39,469 bases of DNA from an uncultured Odoribacter sp. (GCA_905204385.1 CAJKZL010000002.1:1-39469); one strand, 5' to 3'. Shown: positions 17,597 to 25,909, numbered from the stretch's first letter. Notes: generated from the letters alone by a model not told the origin. Made by a program: numbers and translations.

Positions 17597-19249
17597 TTAT
17601 TTTTTTCCGAGTATCCGATTATATTCGTTAGGATCGGCTAATATAGCGATGGCTTTGCCGACTTCTTCGTCATGATTCATTTTGTATTGAATGACTCCCT
17701 CCAGGTAGTAATAACGTTGGATAAACTGTTCCGTCAGGAAAGATATAATTTCGTCTTTGAAAAGATTCATATCCCGGTCTACGGAATGATTAAAGCTATT
17801 CTTTAATTTTTCAATCTCTTCCTTGTTGCTTTCATAATATTTTTCCGCTTTAGCCGTTTCCACCAGCTTTTCCAAGGTACGTTGGGATGCTGTTTCATAA
17901 CTGAAATTTTTATTTTTCAGATATTCTTTAAACTGTTCATAAATCTCGTCTGTAACTTTAAAGTCGTTTAAATCAGGTAATTGTGGATTTTTAAGTGCGT
18001 AACTATTGATGAAATCAAAGGTAAGGTCCTGTAAAACAAGTTCTTGGGTTATGCGTGCATATTCAGTAGGTTCTATTTTTAAATCGGGTGTAATGCCTCC
18101 TCCGTCATAGACTTTCCGTCCGTTTTTCGTCGTATATTCCGTTATAAGCGAATCGGGCACTTTACCGACGCTTCCGTCTGCATTCCGGTGGGTATAATCC
18201 AAGGCCTGGATACATCTCCCACTAGGGATATAATATTTGGCTGTAGTAACCTTTAATTTGGTGTTGTAGGCTAAATCCCGGACCGTTTGCACGAGTCCTT
18301 TGCCGAAGGATCTTTCGCCTATTAAAACGGCTCTGTCGAGATCCTGAAGAGCTCCTGAAACGATTTCAGCCGCAGAAGCGGAGCCGCGATCTATCAGAAC
18401 GGCTAACGGCATATCCGGAGCGATGGGATTATGACTTGCCTTATATTCTTTATCCCATTGTTTTACTTTACCTTTGGTATCTACTACTTTAGAGTCTTTT
18501 GGGACAAAATAGTTGACGATGTCCACCGCTTGGTCCAGTAAACCGCCGGAATTGCCTCTTAAGTCCAAAATCAGGGATTGGGCTCCTTTGTTTTTAAGCT
18601 CGATGAGCGCTTTTCTTACATCTGCAGCAGACTTATCCGTAAAGCTGGATAAGAAAATATAGCCTGTCGAGTCATTCACCAAACTATAGTAAGGAACGCT
18701 GGGTAATTGAATCTTTTCCCGGATTGCTTTTTTTTCCAACGGTTTGGAATGAAATTCCCTTTGGATTTTGATCGTAATTTCTTTTCCAGGCTGTCCTTTT
18801 AACATAGCGCTGACTTCTTCGGTATTTTTACCTTTGGTGGAATTTCCGTCGATGGCCAGAATGACGTCACCGGGCAGGAGTCCGGCTTTGTCTGCAGGGG
18901 AGTTTTTATAAGGTTCCCGGATGATGACCTGATCGCCTTTTTTGCTGATCACAGAGCCTATGCCCGCATATTCGCCGGTAGTCATAATTTTGACATCTTC
19001 CATTTCGGATTCAGGATAATACACGGTATAAGGATCGAGGGATTTCAGCATTTCTTTGATGCTTGTCCCTACCAACTCTTCGGGTTTGATTTCGTCTACA
19101 TAAAACATGTTTACATCCCGGAAAAGGGTAGCATAAATATTCAATTGCTTGCTGATTTCAAAATTTTTGTCATCGCTTTTTAAGGCCGTCAATCCGCAAA
19201 TGATACCGATACAGGTGATTGCTGCAAATAGTATTTTTTTTGTCTTCAT
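17597..19249 (-). CDS. S41 family C-terminal processing protease (CtpA-like)
   Basis: The 550-residue protein is exported: residues 1-22 form a hydrophobic signal or anchor. A PDZ domain follows (about 85-165, with GDVILAIDGNSTKGKNTEEV), then the S41 catalytic core, where DRGSASAAEIVSGAL supplies Ser292 and RSFGKGLVQ supplies Lys317, spaced 25 residues as in E. coli Prc. The C-terminal third (about 400-550) is a helical extension rich in Lys and Glu. Such enzymes trim periplasmic substrates; no specific target is visible here. It is downstream of yidD after 125 bp that contain repeated ATTGAAAAT motifs. Confidence 0.92.
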   Translation of the reverse strand: MKTKKILFAAITCIGIICGLTALKSDDKNFEISKQLNIYATLFRDVNMFYVDEIKPEELVGTSIKEMLKSLDPYTVYYPESEMEDVKIMTTGEYAGIGSVISKKGDQVIIREPYKNSPADKAGLLPGDVILAIDGNSTKGKNTEEVSAMLKGQPGKEITIKIQREFHSKPLEKKAIREKIQLPSVPYYSLVNDSTGYIFLSSFTDKSAADVRKALIELKNKGAQSLILDLRGNSGGLLDQAVDIVNYFVPKDSKVVDTKGKVKQWDKEYKASHNPIAPDMPLAVLIDRGSASAAEIVSGALQDLDRAVLIGERSFGKGLVQTVRDLAYNTKLKVTTAKYYIPSGRCIQALDYTHRNADGSVGKVPDSLITEYTTKNGRKVYDGGGITPDLKIEPTEYARITQELVLQDLTFDFINSYALKNPQLPDLNDFKVTDEIYEQFKEYLKNKNFSYETASQRTLEKLVETAKAEKYYESNKEEIEKLKNSFNHSVDRDMNLFKDEIISFLTEQFIQRYYYLEGVIQYKMNHDEEVGKAIAILADPNEYNRILGKK

Positions 19250-19310
19250 TTATATGTTATATTACTTGGTTATATTACCGTTTCTTCATTTAATTAACGA
19301 AAATACGATT

Positions 19311-19352
19311 TATAATTGAAAATTGAAAATGCTATATTGAAAATTAGGAATT
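19311..19352. repeat. Short direct repeats ATTGAAAAT
   Basis: The unit ATTGAAAAT occurs three times in about 40 bases between the S41 protease gene and yidD. A related sequence, ATAATTGAGAATTAAAAATT on the minus strand, lies at about 3775-3794 before panC. Such AT-rich words are scattered in Bacteroidota intergenic DNA; function unknown. Confidence 0.4.
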
Positions 19353-19374
19353 CCTTAAGCCGGATTTCATATTT

Positions 19375-19614
19375 TTAAGGTACCGGGTCATAGCCACTGC
19401 CTCCCCAGGGATGACAACGCAACAATCGTTTGATAGCCAGCCATAAACCTTTCACCGGACCGTATTTGCGGATTGCTTCGGAAGCATATTGGGAACAAGT
19501 GGGGACATACCGGCAACTGGGAGGTTTTAAAGGCGATAAGCAGCATTGGTAAAATTTAATAGGTAGAAGCAACACAAAGACCAAAAAACGTTTGATGTAT
19601 TGCATAACTGGCAT
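19375..19614 (-). CDS. yidD: Membrane protein insertion efficiency factor YidD
   Basis: YidD is a small membrane-associated protein that helps insertion of inner-membrane proteins, in concert with YidC. The 79 residues hold the hydrophobic N-terminal stretch [19 protein letters not shown] and the family signature [19 protein letters not shown], ending with [13 protein letters not shown] second ATG three codons in (19605) could be the start. It follows rnpA by three bases, the ancestral rnpA-yidD order. Confidence 0.94.
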   Translation of the reverse strand: MPVMQYIKRFLVFVLLLPIKFYQCCLSPLKPPSCRYVPTCSQYASEAIRKYGPVKGLWLAIKRLLRCHPWGGSGYDPVP

Positions 19615-19617
19615 AAT

Positions 19618-20001
19618 TTAAGAAGTGAGAGCGAATTTGTGCTGTATTTTTTGAAGTGCAGCTTTAAGGGCTTTGTCGGTTTTTAAAAAATCCGGAAGGC
19701 GGTTATCTAAAAAGATAAACAGAATATCCAAAGTTTGTCCCCCTGCCATCGACTGATAGAGGTCCTTTTTATTCAAGCGATAAGCTTCTCTGGTCAGGCG
19801 TTTGATCCGATTTCTTTGAACTGCCCGTTTAAACCTTTTTTTGCTGACACTGATGGCTATTCTTGCCGGATATTCCCCTGGAAGCGATGATTTTTTTACA
19901 ATGATCCGATAGGGATATTTCACAAAGCTGATCTCAGAAGTCAACAGTTCTTCGATGAGAGTTTTACTGCATAAACGTTCTGATTTGCCGAGTGAATACA
20001 T
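19618..20001 (-). CDS. rnpA: Ribonuclease P protein component
   Basis: RnpA is the protein subunit that, with the RnpB RNA, matures tRNA 5' ends. The conserved core begins YSLGKSERLCSKTLIEELL and contains the basic RNR signature RFKRAVQRNRIKRLTREAYR, followed by DILFIFLDN. From ATG 20001 the protein has 127 residues, the family's usual size. The frame stays open upstream to ATG 20142, which would add 47 Arg/Ser/Lys-rich residues, overlap hemD by 47 bp and place a perfect 12-bp inverted repeat inside the coding region; I therefore prefer 20001, though the longer form is possible. Confidence 0.88.
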   Translation of the reverse strand: MYSLGKSERLCSKTLIEELLTSEISFVKYPYRIIVKKSSLPGEYPARIAISVSKKRFKRAVQRNRIKRLTREAYRLNKKDLYQSMAGGQTLDILFIFLDNRLPDFLKTDKALKAALQKIQHKFALTS

Positions 20002-20032
20002 GAGGGGAGAAGTAAAGGAAACCGGAATAAGT

Positions 20033-20079
20033 CGAAAGTCTTCCAAATTTGCTCGACGATGTGAGGCGGAAGACTTTCG
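20033..20079 (-). repeat. 12-bp perfect inverted repeat between hemD and rnpA
   Basis: CGAAAGTCTTCC (20033-20044) is the exact reverse complement of GGAAGACTTTCG (20068-20079), with 23 bases between. As minus-strand RNA it forms a strong hairpin 17 bases after the hemD stop and 32 bases before the preferred rnpA start. No T-run follows, so a processing or translation-control element is as likely as a terminator. Confidence 0.6.
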
Positions 20080-20095
20080 ATATTTTCGGTTCCGA

Positions 20096-20857
20096 TTATT
20101 TGATCTTGTTTTCTTTGTTGTATCGTTTGATAAACTCTTCAATAGCCATCGTCATAGAAGGACATTGTGGAGTGGGGGCTTTTATGTCTAACCGTAAACC
20201 CGCTTCTTCGACCGCTATTGCAGTGGCAGGCCCGAAAGCTGCTATGACGGTGGTATCCTGTACGAAATCAGGAAAATTCTGAAATAAAGACTTTATGCCC
20301 GAAGGGGTATAAAAAGCGATAATATCGTACTCTTTCAGATTTTTGATGTCGCTCAGGTCACTGGCTACGGTTTTATAAAGAATGGCTTTGGTGTATTTGA
20401 GGTTTAATTGATCCAATAAACCAGGTATATTTTCTTTGTGAATATCGGAGAGCGGAACCAGAAAATTCTCTGTTTTGTGTTTCAGGAGAATTTTGGTCAT
20501 ATCGTCTACTTTTTTATCCCCGTAGAAAATTTTTCTTTTCCGATAGACAATGTATTTCTGTAAATAAAATGCTATGGATTCTGAAATACAAAAATACTTC
20601 ATCGTATCCGGTACCGTAACCCTTAATTCTCCGCAAATTCTGAAAAAATGATCTATTGCCGTACGGCTAGTGAAAATAATAGCCGTATGATCCAGAATAT
20701 TGATGCGTTCCTGACGAAATTCTTTGGCTGTCACTCCTTCCACTTTTATAAAAGGACGGAATTCCAGCTTCAAACCGTATTTTTCGGCTAATTCTGAATA
20801 GGGAGATTTCTCTGTTGCCGGCTGAGGCTGTGATACGAGTATCTTTTTTATCTTCAA
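20096..20857 (-). CDS. hemD: Uroporphyrinogen-III synthase
   Basis: HemD closes and inverts ring D of hydroxymethylbilane to give uroporphyrinogen III, the branch point for haem and corrinoids. The family is weakly conserved; supporting features are the 253-residue length, the N-terminal KKILVSQPQP, the first-domain segment AIIFTSRTAIDHFF and the second-domain segments YDIIAFYTPSGIKSLFQ and VIAAFGPATAIAVEEAGL, which match the two-lobed HemD fold. It lies 32 bp downstream of the DUF4271 gene and upstream of rnpA, an order I recall from other Bacteroidales. Confidence 0.87.
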   Translation of the reverse strand: MKIKKILVSQPQPATEKSPYSELAEKYGLKLEFRPFIKVEGVTAKEFRQERINILDHTAIIFTSRTAIDHFFRICGELRVTVPDTMKYFCISESIAFYLQKYIVYRKRKIFYGDKKVDDMTKILLKHKTENFLVPLSDIHKENIPGLLDQLNLKYTKAILYKTVASDLSDIKNLKEYDIIAFYTPSGIKSLFQNFPDFVQDTTVIAAFGPATAIAVEEAGLRLDIKAPTPQCPSMTMAIEEFIKRYNKENKIK

Positions 20858-20889
20858 AGCAGTAAAGTTTTAAATTAATACCCATTTTA

Positions 20890-21675
20890 TTACGCCACTA
20901 ATTTATACAAAACCAGAAGTGGCATGATTTCGAGGGCACAAAGGTACAAAATCATATACAAAATTGAAACCCTATAGGAGAATAATATTTCTAGCCAACG
21001 TACAATTTTAACAATGAAAAACAAAGATATACCTAAGATAACGATTTTTAAAAGCTGTTCCGCAGCAAAGTTATGCACGAAAAATGAGGCAATTATGAAA
21101 GGGGAAACGAGCAAGCCGATGAGGGAATGAAAGGTCCAGAGGTTAACGATAACCTCATCGGCCAGAGCTTTCGAATTGAAAGTCCAACCTAACAAACGAA
21201 CCAGTAAAAGAAGTAAAAAATGGTAAGCCGATAGACCGGTAAAAAGATATAAAGTGTAAATGTTCAGATATTCCCCCCAGGCGATATAGGAAATAAAAAC
21301 AGCCAGTACGGCGACCGATAGGGTGAGGGAAAGCAGATAATATACCAAATTGGGCAAAATGCCTTCATTGAGAATTGTCTCTGTTTTTTTTCGTTTGATC
21401 ACTGCAAGCAATAAGTGATAGAATATATCTTTTCCTCTTAAACGGATAAATGAAAAAATAATGATGAATGAGAGGGTAAAGATCAGGTCCCCCAAGAGGT
21501 GATTGTTGCTTTTCAAAGGGGTAAAAGGCATATAATGATGGGTGTAAGAAACGATTTCGAACGTGTCGGCAAAGAAATCGCTCCTCCCCGGAAAAACGGT
21601 ATCCCCGGATAGGTATGCGGGAGAAGAGGGAATGCCGGATATAGTATCGGTTGTCGCCGAAGGTATTGCTTTCAT
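20890..21675 (-). CDS. DUF4271 multi-pass membrane protein
   Basis: The 261-residue protein has a hydrophilic, possibly periplasmic N-terminus (about 1-58, Ser/Thr/Pro-rich) and then about six membrane segments, including LIFTLSFIIIFSFI, LVYYLLSLTLSVAVLAVFIS, LYLFTGLSAYHFLLLLLV, LIGLLVSPFIIASFFV, IVILGISLFFIVKIV and ILYMILYLCALEIMPLLVLY. This layout, and its position directly before hemD, fit the Bacteroidota family DUF4271, whose function is not known to me. The start is the first ATG after polA; a shorter start within the N-terminal stretch cannot be excluded. Confidence 0.82.
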   Translation of the reverse strand: MKAIPSATTDTISGIPSSPAYLSGDTVFPGRSDFFADTFEIVSYTHHYMPFTPLKSNNHLLGDLIFTLSFIIIFSFIRLRGKDIFYHLLLAVIKRKKTETILNEGILPNLVYYLLSLTLSVAVLAVFISYIAWGEYLNIYTLYLFTGLSAYHFLLLLLVRLLGWTFNSKALADEVIVNLWTFHSLIGLLVSPFIIASFFVHNFAAEQLLKIVILGISLFFIVKIVRWLEILFSYRVSILYMILYLCALEIMPLLVLYKLVA

Positions 21676-21691
21676 AGACCTTTTTGTTATT

Positions 21692-21737
21692 CGGCCGGCC
21701 TTTATGCTGAAATCATGGTTTGCAATAAGGCCGGGCG
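21692..21737 (-). terminator. GC-rich hairpin after polA
   Basis: CGGCCGGCCTT (21692-21702) pairs with AAGGCCGGGCG (21727-21737) with one mismatch, in the 73 bp between polA and the DUF4271 gene. It would form 12 bases after the polA stop on the minus strand. No strong T-run, so termination may be partial. Confidence 0.5.
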
Positions 21738-21748
21738 CTTAGGTATTT

Positions 21749-24439
21749 TTAATGTGCTTCGAACCAATTTTCACCAAAACCTGTACTGACCGTTAATGGA
21801 ACGGATAATTTGACGACATGTTCCATACAGTTGGTCACCAGGCTTTTTAGCAGATATTGTTCGGATTTATGGCATTTGAAGTTCAGTTCGTCGTGGACTT
21901 GAATGATCATTCTGGATAAAAGGCCTTCTTCCTGAATCCTTTTATGAATGCAGATCATGGCCATTTTAATGATATCTGCAGCGGATCCCTGTATGGGGGC
22001 ATTGATAGCGTTTCGTTCAGCCATTCCCCTGACTACGGCATTCCGGGAATTGATATCCCTCAGGTAGCGTCGTCGTCCCATGATGGTTTCTACATATTCT
22101 TTTTTGCGGGCTTTTTCCACCGATTCTTCCATGTATTTTTTGACTCCGGGATAGAGTTCAAAATAACCGTCGATCAATTCCTTTCCTTCTTTCCGGCTGA
22201 TGCGCAGTCTTTCGGCCAGTCCCCAGGCCGAAATGCCGTAAATAATGCCGAAGTTAGCAGTTTTTGCCCGACGGCGCATTTCACCGGTGACTTCTTCTAA
22301 AGGCACATGGTATATTTTGGAAGCCGTAGCCGTATGAATGTCGATGCCATGGTTAAAAGCATTGATTAACTCTTTATCCTGACTCAGATGAGCCATCAAT
22401 CGAAGCTCGACCTGAGAGTAGTCGGCCGAAAAGAAAATATAATCCTTATCGCCGGTAATAAAAGCCTTACGAATTTTTCTACCCTCTTCGGTACGGATGG
22501 GGATGTTCTGTAAATTGGGGTTCAGACTGCTTAAGCGGCCTGTCGCTGCTTCGGCCTGATTAAAATGAGTGTGTATTTTTCCGGTTTCCGGATCGATGAA
22601 GGTGGGGAGTACTTCGGTATAGGTGGTCACCAGCTTTTTGAGTCCCCGGTAATCTAATATTTTAGTAACGATAGGATGTTCGTCCTCCAGCTTGACCAGG
22701 ACCTGTTCGGAAGTACTGTATTGACCGGATTTCGTTTTTTTGTGATTGCTGTCTATTTTCAGTTTATCGAAGAGTATTTCACCTAATTGTTTAGGAGAGC
22801 TGATGTTAAATTCCTGGCCTGCCAGATCGAAGATTTCCTTTTCGATGAGACGGATGCGTTCATTCAATTCCGAGGATATATTGTTCAATTCATCGCAATC
22901 GATGCTGACCCCCTCGTATTCCATATTTGCCAAAACGAAAACCAGGGGCATTTCGATTTCGTTGAATAAAGCCAGAAGGCCTGTTTGTTGAAGATCCTGA
23001 CATAATTTATCGCGCAATTGGAAGATAACGTCTGCTTTTTCGGTATAATCATTGTCTTCCGCCACATCCTCGTCGAACTGGAGGGTGAGTTGCTGTTCTT
23101 CTTTCGATTTGTTACCGGAGAGTTTATAATTCAGGTATTCCAGGGCTATGCGGCTTAAATCGTGCGACATATCGGGGTGCAGGACGTAATGAGCGATTTT
23201 AATGTCGAAGATGTCGTTCCGGACCAAAATGCCGGCTCTTTTGAGCCAGATGATGTCATTTTTGGTATCGGATGATATCAGTGTTTTGCTTTCATCTTCA
23301 AATAACTCCTTGAACTGCAAAATGGTGTGAAGGGCTTCTTCGGGTTTGGACGACAGGCTGATACAGCTAACCTCGTGTAAACGGAAACAGAAACAAAGAT
23401 GAGAAGGCCAGGAAGTATATAAGGTTCCCGTTTTGAAAACAGCATGCATGGCAAAAAGATCTGCCTGTTTCAGTTCATCGAGCAACCCTCCGATATCTTT
23501 GCTTCTATCGGTATAGCTGACTTTCATATCGGATAATTGTTCCGAGGTATCCTCTTCTATTTCAGTGTTCAACACCCTTTTGGTCAGTGAAAATAGCTCC
23601 AATTCTTTAAATATCGGTTCTAATACTTTGACGTCCAGATGTTTTTTTATCAAATCCTGCGGTACGATATCCGTAGGTACTTCGGTACAGATGGTGACCA
23701 GCGTGCGGGATAAATGGACCGTCGGCTGGCATTCCAATAGATTTTGACGCTGTTTGCCCTTCAATTCATCGATATGAGCGTAAATTCCGTCGATATCGCC
23801 GTATTTGTATACTAAGGAAGCTGCACTTTTCGGACCGATACCGGAACACCCGGGAACATTATCGGCGGTATCGCCCATCAATCCCAAAATATCGATAACC
23901 TGGTCTACCCGTTCGATGCCGAAATGGTCCAATACTTCAGGAATGCCCCAAACTTCCGATTTATTGCCTGAACGTCCGGGCTTGTACATGAAAACTTTTT
24001 CACTGACTAGTTGAGCATAATCTTTGTCGGGAGTGATCATGTAGACGGTATAGCCTTCTTTTTCCGCTTTTTTTGCCAGAGTACCGATGAAATCGTCGGC
24101 TTCGTAACCGGGCGCTTCGATACAGGAAATCCCCAGGCCGGCAATAATTTTTTTTATATACGGGATCGATTTTCTCAAGTCCTCCGGCATGGGCGGACGC
24201 TGGGCCTTATAAGGTTCATACATTTCATGTCTGAAAGTAGGACCTTCGGGATCGAAAACAACCGCGATATGGGTAGGTTTTTCCAATTCAAGCAATTCTA
24301 TCAAAAAATTGCAGAATCCGAAAGTGGCCGAGGTATTTATGCCCGTCGTAGTGATCCGGGGGTTGTTGATAAAAGCATAATAGGAACGATATATTAATGC
24401 ATAGGCATCCAGTAGGAATAATGTTTTGAAATCCGACAT
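21749..24439 (-). CDS. polA: DNA polymerase I, proofreading site apparently inactivated
   Basis: PolA fills gaps and removes RNA primers in replication and repair. The 896-residue protein has all three Pol I domains. The 5' nuclease (about 1-290) shows LDAYALIYRSYYAF, GYEADDFIGTLAKKAE and GDTADNVPGCSGIGPKSA. The polymerase domain shows motif A DYSQVELRLMAHL, motif B RRRAKTANFGIIYGISAWG and motif C IIQVHDELNF. The middle 3'-5' exonuclease domain is present, but its first motif, normally FDTETT, reads FAMHAVF: the two metal ligands (E. coli Asp355 and Glu357) are Met331 and Ala333, while the second-motif Asp (TKNDIIWLKRAGI) remains. Proofreading is therefore probably lost, as in Taq polymerase. 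Confidence 0.96.
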   Translation of the reverse strand: MSDFKTLFLLDAYALIYRSYYAFINNPRITTTGINTSATFGFCNFLIELLELEKPTHIAVVFDPEGPTFRHEMYEPYKAQRPPMPEDLRKSIPYIKKIIAGLGISCIEAPGYEADDFIGTLAKKAEKEGYTVYMITPDKDYAQLVSEKVFMYKPGRSGNKSEVWGIPEVLDHFGIERVDQVIDILGLMGDTADNVPGCSGIGPKSAASLVYKYGDIDGIYAHIDELKGKQRQNLLECQPTVHLSRTLVTICTEVPTDIVPQDLIKKHLDVKVLEPIFKELELFSLTKRVLNTEIEEDTSEQLSDMKVSYTDRSKDIGGLLDELKQADLFAMHAVFKTGTLYTSWPSHLCFCFRLHEVSCISLSSKPEEALHTILQFKELFEDESKTLISSDTKNDIIWLKRAGILVRNDIFDIKIAHYVLHPDMSHDLSRIALEYLNYKLSGNKSKEEQQLTLQFDEDVAEDNDYTEKADVIFQLRDKLCQDLQQTGLLALFNEIEMPLVFVLANMEYEGVSIDCDELNNISSELNERIRLIEKEIFDLAGQEFNISSPKQLGEILFDKLKIDSNHKKTKSGQYSTSEQVLVKLEDEHPIVTKILDYRGLKKLVTTYTEVLPTFIDPETGKIHTHFNQAEAATGRLSSLNPNLQNIPIRTEEGRKIRKAFITGDKDYIFFSADYSQVELRLMAHLSQDKELINAFNHGIDIHTATASKIYHVPLEEVTGEMRRRAKTANFGIIYGISAWGLAERLRISRKEGKELIDGYFELYPGVKKYMEESVEKARKKEYVETIMGRRRYLRDINSRNAVVRGMAERNAINAPIQGSAADIIKMAMICIHKRIQEEGLLSRMIIQVHDELNFKCHKSEQYLLKSLVTNCMEHVVKLSVPLTVSTGFGENWFEAH

Positions 24440-24500
24440 GACTCTTAGTTAAATTATAACGCGTTAAAAAGACAGTTTTATGAATCTTATAAATCCACCA

Positions 24501-24508
24501 CAAAGATA
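24501..24508 (-). promoter_or_regulatory. polA -7 promoter element
   Basis: On the minus strand these bases read TATCTTTG, a perfect -7 box about 60 bases before the polA ATG. No convincing -33 element was found, so the call rests on the -7 box and its position. Confidence 0.45.
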
Positions 24509-24667
24509 GAAAATAAAACAGTCATTTATAGACTGCAGGAAAGCAATTAGGAGGTTAAGCATTGAGAAAAAAAGAGAAATCGGTGGGGTTAAAATGTATA
24601 ATCTATAACAAAATCTCAGATTATTGAAGAAATTTAACGGATTTCGGAAAAATTATCGGACGAAATA

Positions 24668-24697
24668 TTGGTGGAAATTCATTTGTTCGTATATTTG
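24668..24697 (+). promoter_or_regulatory. Promoter of the aromatic amino-acid operon and its leader
   Basis: TTG (24668-24670), 19 bases, then TATATTTG (24690-24697), a full match to the Bacteroidota pattern. Transcription would start near 24704, about 14 bases before the first leader peptide. Confidence 0.7.
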
Positions 24698-24717
24698 TGG
24701 CCATAAAACAGAGAGAA

Positions 24718-24774
24718 ATGAAATCATTTTGGAATGCATATTATTTTTATTTTTACTTTTTTAGCAGAAGGTAA
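24718..24774 (+). CDS. Aromatic leader peptide 1 (attenuation)
   Basis: The 18-residue frame MKSFWNAYYFYFYFFSRR contains five Phe, four Tyr and one Trp, eight of them in a row (YYFYFYFF). It begins about 14 bases after the predicted transcription start and ends 34 bases before a terminator hairpin. A ribosome starved of charged tRNA-Phe or tRNA-Tyr would stall here and leave AGGGCT (24775-24780), just past the stop codon, free to pair with GGCCCT (24808-24813) and so break the terminator; a ribosome reaching the stop would cover AGGGCT and let the terminator form. This is the classical attenuation geometry; the mechanism is inference from the sequence. Confidence 0.85.
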   Translation: MKSFWNAYYFYFYFFSRR

Positions 24775-24808
24775 AGGGCTTCCGTATGATTTTATAAACG
24801 ATAAAGTG

Positions 24809-24834
24809 GCCCTGAATGATTTCAGGGCTTTTTT
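24809..24834 (+). terminator. Attenuator terminator 1
   Basis: GCCCTGAA (24809-24816) pairs perfectly with TTCAGGGC (24821-24828) around TGAT, followed by six T's (24829-24834): a textbook intrinsic terminator. Its 5' arm can alternatively pair with AGGGCT at 24775-24780. Confidence 0.88.
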
Positions 24835-24847
24835 AATATCAGGCAGA

Positions 24848-24940
24848 ATGACAAAGTATTTTCGATTTAGCAACTGGTTTTATTTTTACTTCTACTTTTA
24901 TGATCGAAAGAGTAGCCGGAAGCTGTATATTTTGTCCTGA
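24848..24940 (+). CDS. Aromatic leader peptide 2 (attenuation)
   Basis: This 30-residue frame starts 13 bases after the T-run of the first terminator and contains WFYFYFYFY at residues 10-18, after a KYFRFSN segment; in total six Phe, six Tyr and one Trp. It ends 21 bases before a second terminator. GCCGG (24915-24919), within its Ser/Arg/Lys-rich tail, can pair with CCGGC (24966-24970) of that terminator's 5' arm, giving an alternative structure when the ribosome stalls on the aromatic run. The same reading frame extends upstream through terminator 1, but ATG 24848 is the sensible start. A tiny frame MDMNE (24941-24958) abuts its stop and may be chance. Confidence 0.82.
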   Translation: MTKYFRFSNWFYFYFYFYDRKSSRKLYILS

Positions 24941-24961
24941 ATGGATATGAATGAATAAGTG

Positions 24962-24988
24962 AACCCCGGCATATGTCCGGGGTTTTTT
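24962..24988 (+). terminator. Attenuator terminator 2
   Basis: AACCCCGG (24962-24969) pairs perfectly with CCGGGGTT (24977-24984) around CATATGT, and T's run through 24988. It ends 28 bases before the pheA ATG, so readthrough is required for expression of the operon. Confidence 0.88.
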
Positions 24989-25016
24989 ATTAAGATACAA
25001 TTTAAGAAAAATAGAT

Positions 25017-25835
25017 ATGACGAAGATTGCAATTCAAGGGGTACACGGATGTTTTCACGAACAGGCAGCCCGGTTGTTTTATGGGAATCGGATAGAGGTA
25101 TGTGAATGTTTGAATTTTGAAGAGTTGTTTATGTGTTTGGACCGGCAAAAAGCTACGGGAGCGATCATGGCTATCGAAAATACTGTGGCGGGCGGACTTT
25201 TGCCGAATTATTCCCTTTTGCACAAATATGGGAGAAAGATAAAAGGCGAAGTATTTTTACATATACAGCAAAATCTGATGGCTTTGCCAGGGCAACATAT
25301 CGAAGAGCTTACCGAAGTACATTCGCATTATATGGCCATAGCCCAGACCCGTGAATTTTTTAAGCAGTATCCCCATATCCGTTTGGTGGAATCGGAAGAC
25401 ACGGCTAAAAGTGCTGCCGATATTGCAGCCAAGGGAGAAAAGGGAGTAGGGGCTATCGCTTCGGAATTGGCAGCGGAATTGTTCGGATTGGAAATATTGC
25501 AGGCAGGAATCGAGACCCACAAGCAAAATTATACCCGTTTCCTGATTCTGGACGATCATATCGAAGTTTCGGAAAAAGATATCGATAAATCCTCCATATG
25601 TTTCACTTTGCCGCATAAGAGGGGAAGTTTATCGCAAGTGTTGTCGATATTTGCTTTTTACGATTTGAATTTGACCAAGATACAATCTTTGCCGATACCG
25701 GGGAAAGAATGGCAGTATTTTTTCTATGTGGATTTGAAATTTGAAGATTATGGACATTATCAGGATGCTATTCATGCTGTGACACCTCTTTTGGAGGACA
25801 TTACGGTGATGGGAGAATATAAAAGTTATTGTTGA
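25017..25835 (+). CDS. pheA: Prephenate dehydratase
   Basis: PheA converts prephenate to phenylpyruvate, the committed step to phenylalanine. The 272-residue monofunctional protein has the PDT domain, with IAIQGVHGCFHEQAA, IENTVAGGLLPNY and the catalytic-site NYTRFLIL (Thr of TRF), then a C-terminal ACT domain starting at SICFTLPHKRGSLSQVLSIF. The usual Phe-binding ESRP motif reads QSLP (KIQSLPIPGKEW), a change I believe is common in Bacteroidales; feedback inhibition may be altered. It is the first structural gene after the double attenuator and is followed by an aminotransferase, tyrA and DAHP synthase. Confidence 0.95.
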   Translation: MTKIAIQGVHGCFHEQAARLFYGNRIEVCECLNFEELFMCLDRQKATGAIMAIENTVAGGLLPNYSLLHKYGRKIKGEVFLHIQQNLMALPGQHIEELTEVHSHYMAIAQTREFFKQYPHIRLVESEDTAKSAADIAAKGEKGVGAIASELAAELFGLEILQAGIETHKQNYTRFLILDDHIEVSEKDIDKSSICFTLPHKRGSLSQVLSIFAFYDLNLTKIQSLPIPGKEWQYFFYVDLKFEDYGHYQDAIHAVTPLLEDITVMGEYKSYC

Positions 25836-25909
25836 AGGGATATCTGTGCTATATGAGGAAATGGATATTCTTTAAAGTATAAAAAATGTCGGATGTTAAA
25901 TATTAGAAT

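Noticed and set aside
24734..24940. One 68-residue gene spanning the leader region
   Set aside because: It would read through terminator 1; the real aromatic frames are 24718-24774 and 24848-24940, the latter being its 3' part.
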